Origin: an uncultured Bacteroidales bacterium
GTDB lineage: Bacteria > Bacteroidota > Bacteroidia > Bacteroidales > Paludibacteraceae
Direction of reading: 5' to 3'
NCBI GenBank assembly: GCA_946619625.1
Contig: CAMOMF010000141.1
Location: forward strand, 1-19,440
DNA length: 19,440 nucleotides
Shown here: positions 7,558 to 12,722 of the stretch, piece by piece
How the letters are laid out: every line of letters starts with the position of its first letter
Position numbering within the stretch: position 1 is the stretch's first letter
Notes under the pieces: model-generated
Told to the model about the DNA's origin: nothing
Seen by the model: the letters and a program-made list of their open reading frames with translations, nothing else
The model's database searches: none
Translations under genes and position numbers: made by a program

Positions 7558-8490
7558 ATGAAAAAGTACTTTTTAATTCTCTCTGCTGCGGTACTCGCCT
7601 TCGCGTTCACCGCTTGCGACAAGAACAAACCGGGAACCAAGGACGTTACCTTCAACATCGAGGTGTCTGACATCACCCAAAACTCTGCTAAAGTCAAGGT
7701 TACCCCCTCCAACAATGACGTTCTCTATTACTTCGACCTCGTTAAGGCGAACTACTTTGCTGAGTATGCTTCGGATGCTGAGTTCGTGAAAGATTATTTC
7801 TACAATTACTGGGATGAAATGATTGAGTACTACAATAAGAATGGCTATACCATGTCTTATGACTCAATTGAATTCTCCAAAGGCGTAGATTCCTATGCTT
7901 TCTCTCAATTGCAACCGGACACTGTTTACTACGCAATTGCTTTCCAAGTTGACACCACTAAAAAAGAACTTATTGGCTCACTTGCTAAAACTAACTTCAA
8001 CACACTTCAAGTTCAGAAAGTCGACCTTTCGTTCTCTGTTAGTTTCAATGATACCGCTGTATTCTTCACGCCATCTATTGATAACGCATTATACTTTGCT
8101 ACATTAATGGATAAAGACACCCTCAACACCTACTACAAATCTGTTGATGCTTTTTGGGCTGAATATATTGACTACGTTGACTATCAAATCAGCATGTATG
8201 CTCAATATGGCTATAATTTGACTTACGACGATTTAGCTATGGACGGGGATATTTACATTCATCTGGATAGCATTGCACCGGCAACAACTTATACATTTAT
8301 CGCACAAGGTGTTAAGGATGGTGTATTCAACTCTGACATCATCTCTACTGACTTCACCACTCCGGCTGCAAGAGCCACTGTGGCTGCTAAGGCTCCCCTC
8401 TTGAAAAAACGCGGCGCCATGGCTGTCGAAGAGCGCAAGGCTAAAGCCACTCGCATCTCCGCAAAAGCCCTTAATTTCATCCGCAAGTAA
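7558..8490 (+). CDS. Two-domain (fibronectin III-like) Bacteroidales lipoprotein
   Basis: The 310-residue product has a lipoprotein signal with lipobox FTAC and lipidated Cys20, so it is exported and membrane anchored. The mature part is an internal duplication: residues about 28-150 and 153-272 each show a beta-sandwich pattern (N-terminal 'V.V.PS..N..YYF' and C-terminal 'L.P.T.Y..IA..V') interrupted by an aromatic helical insert, 'FVKDYFYNYWDEMIEYY..NGY.MSYD' in the first and 'FWAEYIDYVDYQISMYAQYGYNLTYD' in the second. Such lipoproteins are common in Bacteroidales and mostly uncharacterised. An unusual basic Ala/Lys/Arg tail of about 40 residues ends the protein. It is monocistronic, with its own promoter and a terminator at 8561-8591. 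Confidence 0.85.
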   Translation: MKKYFLILSAAVLAFAFTACDKNKPGTKDVTFNIEVSDITQNSAKVKVTPSNNDVLYYFDLVKANYFAEYASDAEFVKDYFYNYWDEMIEYYNKNGYTMSYDSIEFSKGVDSYAFSQLQPDTVYYAIAFQVDTTKKELIGSLAKTNFNTLQVQKVDLSFSVSFNDTAVFFTPSIDNALYFATLMDKDTLNTYYKSVDAFWAEYIDYVDYQISMYAQYGYNLTYDDLAMDGDIYIHLDSIAPATTYTFIAQGVKDGVFNSDIISTDFTTPAARATVAAKAPLLKKRGAMAVEERKAKATRISAKALNFIRK

Positions 8491-8498
8491 AGATCGTT

Positions 8499-8558
8499 TC
8501 TTTACAGGAATAAAGTTTGATTCTATTCTTTTCACTCTTGTAAAGACTCATTTATTCC
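8499..8558 (+). other. Interleaved inverted repeats before the terminator
   Basis: TCTTTACA (8499-8506) pairs with TGTAAAGA (8539-8546), and GGAATAAA (8507-8514) pairs with TTTATTCC (8551-8558). The order A-B-A'-B' permits either hairpin alone or a pseudoknot in the 3' untranslated region. Confidence 0.5.
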
Positions 8559-8560
8559 CC

Positions 8561-8591
8561 AAAAAGGCACGCAGCAATGTGTGCCTTTTTT
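8561..8591 (+). terminator. Intrinsic terminator of the two-domain lipoprotein gene
   Basis: AAAAAGGCAC pairs perfectly with GTGCCTTTTT around a 10-base loop, and the T-run is part of the 3' arm and continues one base. The A-rich 5' arm means it may also act on the minus strand. Confidence 0.85.
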
Positions 8592-8700
8592 CTTGCCTCA
8601 CACCCCCTCCTGACATCTTCTTCCCACCTTCTTCCGGCGTATAGGTCATTTTGCAGGCTGGAAGAAAAGTTGTCTAGATGGTATGGATGTCCAGCCATGT

Positions 8701-8730
8701 CTCCTATGCGGCGGGGAAGCCGCATAGGAG
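8701..8730. repeat. GC-rich hairpin, 12-bp perfect stem
   Basis: CTCCTATGCGGC (8701-8712), loop GGGGAA, GCCGCATAGGAG (8719-8730). It sits just after the transposase stop inside the IS. No T-run follows on either strand. The core GCGGC-GGGGAA-GCCGC echoes the palindrome at 361-375. Confidence 0.8.
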
Positions 8731-8742
8731 GCATGCGTCACC

Positions 8743-9204
8743 TCACAAACGGTTGGAGAAGAAACTGCTTATAAAGCGTACACGGTTTTGGATAGTCATA
8801 CCGCTGTGATTATTGAGGTTCTTCTTTAACTCCGTGAATGTTCCCTCGATTTTGTTATTCGTATTTGGCATGCCGGCGCATTCCGTTAATTGATAAGTAA
8901 ACAAATATGGCAAGTAATAATCCAAACTAAACATCGCACCCCTTAAGTCCGGCTGACGCCAAACGCATTCTACGCTGCGCAATAATCGCTTGACAGAGGA
9001 GGGGCTGACTTTGTATCGCAATGACAATTCTTTGATGGTTTGTTTGCCATTCAGATAAGCCTCCCACCATTCCTCTTTCGTAATGGCGCGACAAGCACGA
9101 AATTGATGACCACAATCCTTGCACCTGTACAATTGTACGCCGTTTCGTTGACCATTTCTCTTTGTTTGCGTTGAACCACAAACCGGACACTTTTTCTTGT
9201 TCAT
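8743..9204 (-). CDS. Internally deleted transposase, IS256-family Zn-binding variant
   Basis: The product of about 153 residues (156 from the ATG at 9213) has an N-terminal zinc ribbon with two Cys pairs, CPVC and CKDC, then a helix-turn-helix region 'TIKELSLRYKVSPSSVKRLL'. It passes almost at once into the C-terminal end of the catalytic domain, 'LPYLFTY...GMPNTNNKIEGTFTELKKNL', where the Glu in NKIEG is the likely last acid of the DDE triad. Full transposases of this type are around 300 residues, so the middle part with the first two catalytic Asp residues appears to be missing without a frameshift. It should bind ends but not cut them. Family assignment is from motif memory and is moderately certain. 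Confidence 0.75.
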   Translation of the reverse strand: MNKKKCPVCGSTQTKRNGQRNGVQLYRCKDCGHQFRACRAITKEEWWEAYLNGKQTIKELSLRYKVSPSSVKRLLRSVECVWRQPDLRGAMFSLDYYLPYLFTYQLTECAGMPNTNNKIEGTFTELKKNLNNHSGMTIQNRVRFISSFFSNRL

Positions 9205-9206
9205 AT

Positions 9207-9235
9207 GCAGCATTTTTAGGATGTTTCAATGCTGC
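9207..9235 (-). promoter_or_regulatory. Hairpin over the transposase start (possible foldback inhibitor)
   Basis: GCAGCATT (9207-9214) and AATGCTGC (9228-9235) form a perfect 8-bp stem around a 13-base loop. The 3' arm on the minus strand contains the upstream ATG (9213) and abuts the ATG at 9204. The 5' arm coincides with the promoter -7 region, so only transcripts entering from outside the IS would contain the whole hairpin. Confidence 0.55.
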
Positions 9236-9266
9236 ACAGGTACAATATTTACTGGGATTGCGCAAG
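9235..9266 (-). promoter_or_regulatory. Probable transposase promoter
   Basis: On the minus strand CTTG (9263-9266) is followed by 20 bases and TACCTGTG (9235-9242), one base off the TAnnTTTG consensus. Transcription would start near 9228, leaving a leader of about 15-25 bases. Confidence 0.55.
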
Positions 9267-9318
9267 TTTTCAGCCTGCAATTTGACCTATAGACACATTT
9301 TTAACGTCGATTTTAACG

Positions 9319-9332
9319 TTGAAACGTTTCAA
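9319..9332. repeat. Perfect 14-bp palindrome
   Basis: TTGAAACGTTTCAA reads identically on both strands. It lies between the two copies of the IS right end, next to a further AACGT...AACGTT repeat (9304-9320). It could be a dimeric protein-binding site; nothing in the sequence says for which protein. Confidence 0.7.
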
Positions 9333-9400
9333 TTGCATCTCAGCCATTGGATATCAAGCGATGAAGGCATTCCCAAACCTGCAAAATGACCTATAGACCC

Positions 9401-9873
9401 TTCTTCCCACCTTCCCACCTTCTCTCCATCTTCATACCATCATCTTTCCATCTTCCCTCCATCATCTTACCTCCTTCTTCCCATCTACTTACCACCTTCT
9501 TTCCACCATCTACTTACCACCTTCTTTCCACCATCTTACCTCCTTCTTTCCACCTTCATACCACCTTCTTCCCATCATCTTACCTCCTTCTTTCCTTCTT
9601 CTTTCCATCTTCCCTCCATCATCATACCACCTTCTCTCCATCTTCATTCCTCCTTCTTTCCTTCTTCTCTTCATCTTCATACCATCATCTTTCCACCTTC
9701 TTCCCATCTACTTACCTCTTTCTTTCCATCATCTTACCTCCTTCTTTCCACCTTCATACCTCCTTCTTTCCATCTTTCCTCCATCATCTTACCACCTTCT
9801 CTCCATCTTCATACCTCATTCTCACCACCTTCATACCACCTTCTTTCCACCTTCATACCACCTTCATACCACC
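9401..9873. repeat. Minisatellite 1: about 43 degenerate units, 11-base period, G-free
   Basis: Units such as TTCTTTCCACC, ATCTTACCTCC, TTCATACCACC and TTCTCTCCATC follow one another with an 11-base period; a few units of 8, 10, 12 or 14 bases occur, with 8 and 14 often adjacent. From 9397 to 9875 there is not one G on the + strand. The long open frames across the tract exist because neither TAG nor TGA can form and AA never occurs, so I do not call a protein here. Confidence 0.93.
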
Positions 9874-9889
9874 TTGCTTTCACAAGTTA

Positions 9890-10021
9890 GTGATTTGTAG
9901 GTGATTCTAAGACAATTCGTAGGTGATTCGTAGGTGATTCGTAGGTGATTCGTAGGTAATTCGTAGGTGGTTCGTATGTAATTCATAGATAATCAATAGG
10001 TAATTCATTGGTAATTCACAT
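9890..10021. repeat. Minisatellite 2: 12 units of GTGATTCGTAG, 11-base period
   Basis: Three exact GTGATTCGTAG units (9923-9955) are flanked by progressively diverged ones, such as GTAATTCGTAG, GTGGTTCGTAT and GTAATTCATTG, for 12 units in perfect 11-base register. The unit is unrelated to the preceding tract, yet the period is the same. Decay toward both edges suggests expansion from the centre. Confidence 0.93.
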
Positions 10022-10093
10022 TCTCACTCCCAATCTCCACCCCATCATCACCCCTTGATCACCTTGTCATCTCCACGGCATCTGTCAATAAAC

Positions 10094-10112
10094 GCAGCGT
10101 CGTCAACGCTGC
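10094..10112. repeat. Short perfect hairpin
   Basis: GCAGCGT (10094-10100), loop CGTCA, ACGCTGC (10106-10112). No T-run follows, so it is not a clear terminator; it lies beyond the tRNA terminator. Confidence 0.5.
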
Positions 10113-10143
10113 CACCCTAACGTATTATCATCCCACACACAAC

Positions 10144-10171
10144 AAAAAAGGAGAGCACTTTTGTACTCTCC
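10144..10171 (-). terminator. Intrinsic terminator of the tRNA gene
   Basis: On the minus strand GGAGAGTAC pairs with GTGCTCTCC (one G-T wobble) around an AAAA loop, followed by six T. It starts seven bases after the tRNA 3' end. Confidence 0.92.
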
Positions 10172-10177
10172 TTCATG

Positions 10178-10251
10178 TAGCGGGACCCGGGATTGAACCG
10201 GGGACCTCATGATTATGAATCATGCGCTCTAACCAGCTGAGCTATCCCGCC
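10178..10251 (-). tRNA. tRNA with CAT anticodon (tRNA-Met, elongator likely)
   Basis: The 74-base gene folds as a full cloverleaf: acceptor GGCGGGA/TCCCGCT (with a G-T first pair), a D arm GCTC...GAGC with GGTTA, an anticodon arm CATGA-TTCATAA-TCATG presenting CAT, and a T arm CCCGG-TTCAATC-CCGGG, with discriminator A. CCA is not encoded. CAT also serves the lysidine-modified tRNA-Ile2; I favour elongator Met, but the identity elements do not settle it. An initiator tRNA is unlikely, because its anticodon stem would normally have three consecutive G-C pairs. Confidence 0.93.
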
Positions 10252-10306
10252 AAGTCTCTGACGACTTTTCTCTCGGACTTTCATTGCCTGTTTCCGAAAG
10301 CGGCTG

Positions 10307-10338
10307 CAAAGGTACTGCTTTTTTTTGACATGACCAAG
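10307..10338 (-). promoter_or_regulatory. Promoter of the tRNA gene
   Basis: CTTG (10335-10338), a 20-base spacer ending in eight A and GCAG, then TACCTTTG (10307-10314). It lies 55 bases upstream of the mature tRNA 5' end, so a 5' leader is removed by RNase P. It is almost identical to the promoter at 12523-12554. Confidence 0.85.
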
Positions 10339-10761
10339 AAAAAACGCAAAAAAATGCACTTTCACCCCCAAAAAAGACCTCATGCACCCCATAAACCGAC
10401 CATTTACGCCTTTTCAACCGTACTTTTCACACCCTTCACAACTCTCCCTTCCCCTACTCTTCGCTCTTATCTTCGCTTCTGATTATCGCTGCACAGGAAA
10501 CCCTCCTACACTCCTAATACATACGTCTGCACTAGCCCGCAGGGCGCTATACCCCTAAATAATTCTCCACGGCTCTGCCGATCGTCCGAGCCTGCGAGGA
10601 AAGAATTGTCAATCCTCCACGGCTCTGCCAATCGTTTGAGGCTCTGCTGAAATAAGCACGCGAAGCGATCGTCCGCACGCGAAGCGATCGTACCCCTTGT
10701 GGGTAAAGAAGCGTAGCGCAGGAAAGAATTGTCAATTAATCTGCACTCCTCATTTCCCCCC
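10339..10761. other. Gene-free region with a cluster of short direct repeats
   Basis: No credible gene. The stretch 10421-10462 is G-free on the + strand. Three direct repeats follow: CTCCACGGCTCTGCC at 10565-10579 and 10615-10629, GCACGCGAAGCGATCGT at 10656-10672 and 10675-10691, and AGGAAAGAATTGTCAAT at 10597-10613 and 10720-10736. A small GCCC-gca-GGGC hairpin lies near 10536. The copies are exact, so the duplications look recent. Confidence 0.75.
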
Positions 10762-12504
10762 TCACGGCCTTAATTGAAAGATCACCTCCCTCTCTTCTCC
10801 CCGCACTCCGTACTTCGTAAAATGCTTCGCATCGTATTCTAATCGGTCATAAACAAATCCCGAGCGGTACACCTCGTCTCGCAACGCATAAACGGCTATC
10901 TTCCCATCCTGACGTTCTACATAAGCGTAATTGTGCACTAAACGTATAGAACGAAAATCACACGGCAGCAAATGAAACCTGTTATACGCCTTTATTCCGC
11001 AACCTCTCGAACCATACTCCACCTGAAAATCCGACTCCGCCTCCGGCGATGACAAGTACTCCCAAAACAACGACACAGGTATTTCTCTCACATCAAAACC
11101 ACGCAACTCCTGCTTTTTATCCATTACCAACCACGAGCACAGTTTGCGTTTTGGCGACTCTGGCGGTACACGCTGCAGTTTGGTTCGATTGTAGAAGATC
11201 GTACGCACCCGCTCACGATTGCAATTCATCGTGTTCAGAAACAGCAATGAAGGAAAACGCTCCGACAAATAAAGGGCAATCCCGTAAGTTATACACAGGT
11301 TCCGACACAAACCGCCACGCAAGTGATAGTGGTTTTGCGCCAACAGACGATGATAGCGCGAGGGCGACACCAGTCGTATCCTCAGTTGCGGAGTCACGTA
11401 GTAGTGTCTTTTCGGAACCAAAGTGTAGGCTTTTCGCGCACGCACCCACGGAGCGTCCTGACGCAGATAATCATTCACCTGCTTGGCATTACTCCCGTCA
11501 TAATAAATAACACGCACGCAACTCCCGTCCTCTATCCGGCACAGCGAAAAACAACGCGTAAACCATATATTAAACTGCAAAGCATGCCGCAACGTCCTCA
11601 AACCATAACCCCATCCCCGCACCGCTTCACAACTCTCTCTTTCCCTCGACTCCGCACCGTCTTGTCTTTCACCGTCATACTGCACTGCCCCTATACACAC
11701 TCCCCCTGTCCTCTGCATTCCCGTCTTCTTCACCTCTCCTGTTCTCTGCACTCCTGCCTTCATTACATCCCCTGTCCTCTGCACTCCAGCCTTCATCACT
11801 CCCCTCCTGTTCCATGGCAGCAACGCCGGCTCCTCCCATTCCGGTGTCTTCAGAAACTCACAACGCACACTCTCCGGTATCTCTACACTACGCATCGCCA
11901 AGTCGGGACACACCAACTCAAACAACTCTTCCGCTATATTCTGCAGCCTCATACCGTCCCAATGCTGCATCGGACCCCGCTGCCATTGCAGGCGGTTACG
12001 GTATTTGCGGCTGAATAATGCACGATGAAAACTCAACTGAACTCCCCTCAATCTGAAATATACTACGTCCTCCGCTCTGTCATAATACACCGCCACTCCC
12101 CCAAAATCCCCCTCGTTTTCCGTTATATGCCGGAAAAGCAACCCAACGTAGCCCTTTATAAAACCATAACTCACCACCTCCACACCCTCAGGCAACTTCA
12201 CATACGCATTCAGCAGATTCAGGCATATTAACATGCGCAGGGCATCTTCCTCGTCTCCAGGAGGGTGAAACGAGTGTACAAACAAACATGCCAATAGGGC
12301 ATGATCGCGTTTTAAAGGAATGCGCTCTGCTGTCTCGTCCGCATAAATTTCACGTACTCTTTTCCCTAAGCTTGCCTCTCTAATCCCCGAAACATTCTCT
12401 ATCTTCGCGTCTCGAACCACCGTAGCATTCTCTGTCTTTACTTCTTGAAGCGTTGCCTCATCTTCAATCTTCGTGTCTTGAAGCGTTGCCGTATCAGTTA
12501 TCAC
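10762..12504 (-). CDS. Unrecognised large protein with 11-residue repeats
   Basis: About 580 residues with no signal peptide and no clear membrane segment; probably cytoplasmic. I recognise no family. The N terminus is four 11-residue units of the pattern (T/A)TLQ(D/E).K.E(D/N). A domain with FIKGYVGLLFRHI, VAVYYD and YFRLRGVQLSFH follows, then a linker of four 11-residue units around VMKAGVQRTG. A C-terminal domain of about 280 residues is rich in Tyr, Arg and Cys. No ATG occurs in frame before residue 91, yet the promoter -7 box overlaps the furthest upstream TTG. I chose the GTG at 12504, about 12 bases after the expected transcription start; a GTG 28 codons later is another option. The gene lies downstream of rpoC on the same strand, after a strong terminator. 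Confidence 0.7.
   Translation of the reverse strand: MITDTATLQDTKIEDEATLQEVKTENATVVRDAKIENVSGIREASLGKRVREIYADETAERIPLKRDHALLACLFVHSFHPPGDEEDALRMLICLNLLNAYVKLPEGVEVVSYGFIKGYVGLLFRHITENEGDFGGVAVYYDRAEDVVYFRLRGVQLSFHRALFSRKYRNRLQWQRGPMQHWDGMRLQNIAEELFELVCPDLAMRSVEIPESVRCEFLKTPEWEEPALLPWNRRGVMKAGVQRTGDVMKAGVQRTGEVKKTGMQRTGGVCIGAVQYDGERQDGAESRERESCEAVRGWGYGLRTLRHALQFNIWFTRCFSLCRIEDGSCVRVIYYDGSNAKQVNDYLRQDAPWVRARKAYTLVPKRHYYVTPQLRIRLVSPSRYHRLLAQNHYHLRGGLCRNLCITYGIALYLSERFPSLLFLNTMNCNRERVRTIFYNRTKLQRVPPESPKRKLCSWLVMDKKQELRGFDVREIPVSLFWEYLSSPEAESDFQVEYGSRGCGIKAYNRFHLLPCDFRSIRLVHNYAYVERQDGKIAVYALRDEVYRSGFVYDRLEYDAKHFTKYGVRGEEREVIFQLRP
11672..11803 (-). repeat. 33-base (11-codon) tandem repeat in the unknown gene, linker
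   Basis: Three clear 33-base units (11705-11737, 11738-11770, 11771-11803) begin CCTGT(C/T)CTCTGCA on the + strand; a diverged fourth covers about 11672-11704. Each encodes 11 residues around VMKAGVQRTG. The + strand is pyrimidine-rich here, as in the minisatellite at 9401-9873. Confidence 0.88.
12361..12492 (-). repeat. 33-base (11-codon) repeat at the N terminus of the unknown gene
   Basis: Four units of 11 codons, with peptides TATLQDTKIED, EATLQEVKTEN, ATVVRDAKIEN and VSGIREASLGK. The DNA shares blocks such as CTTGAAGCGTTGCC in the two units nearest the start codon. An 11-residue period is compatible with a right-handed helical repeat, but that is only an inference. Confidence 0.8.
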
Positions 12505-12522
12505 GTCAGTACAAATTGTCCG

Positions 12523-12554
12523 CAAAGGTACTGCTTTTTTTTGACATAAGCAAG
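12523..12554 (-). promoter_or_regulatory. Promoter of the unknown gene
   Basis: CTTG (12551-12554), 20 bases ending in eight A and GCAG, then TACCTTTG (12523-12530). Upstream of it, 12555-12612 is G-free on the + strand. Confidence 0.85.
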
Positions 12555-12670
12555 TCCCTCCTTATCTTTTCTCCTTTTTCACTTCTCCCCACTCCCTCCC
12601 ACCTTACCTTATGTCGAATTAACGAAATATCAGAATTTCGATATCTCGCAATAAATGATTAAAACACCTA

Positions 12671-12715
12671 AATCCAAACAGGGGCACCCCGTCTTGGAGT
12701 GCCCCTGTTTGGATT
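12671..12715 (-). terminator. Strong terminator of the rpoBC operon
   Basis: AATCCAAACAGGGGCAC (12671-12687) is perfectly complementary to 12699-12715, a 17-bp stem that can extend by three pairs into the loop. It begins eight bases after the rpoC stop. The T-run on the minus strand is weak (TTTTAA after a few bases). The symmetry means it could block transcription in both directions. Confidence 0.88.
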
Positions 12716-12722
12716 GTTCGGA

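Larger units (their letters stand above)
8640..9398 (-). mobile_element. Short IS derivative (IS256/IS1249-like) with duplicated right end
   Basis: The left end TATAGGTCATTTTGCAGG (8640-8657) is the inverted complement of the right end at 9378-9395. A third copy of the end, CCTGCAATTTGACCTATAG, lies at 9274-9292, so the element could equally end there. The element holds one transposase reading frame, too short for the family. Both sides abut pyrimidine-rich DNA: the same 14-mer CTTCTTCCCACCTT occurs at 8617-8630 and 9400-9413, suggesting insertion into the minisatellite tract. No clear 8-9 base target duplication lies directly at the ends. It is probably non-autonomous. Confidence 0.78.

Noticed and set aside
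9386..9904. 172-residue open frame across the pyrimidine minisatellite
   Set aside because: The tract has no G and no AA, so no stop codon can occur in any + frame; the frame is a by-product of composition and the 11-base period is not a multiple of three.
9401..10021. CRISPR array
   Set aside because: Units of 11 bases are head to tail with no spacers.
12623..12640. Small CGAAAT-atcaga-ATTTCG hairpin between rpoC and the unknown gene
   Set aside because: A six-bp AT-rich stem without a T-run is expected by chance in such sequence.
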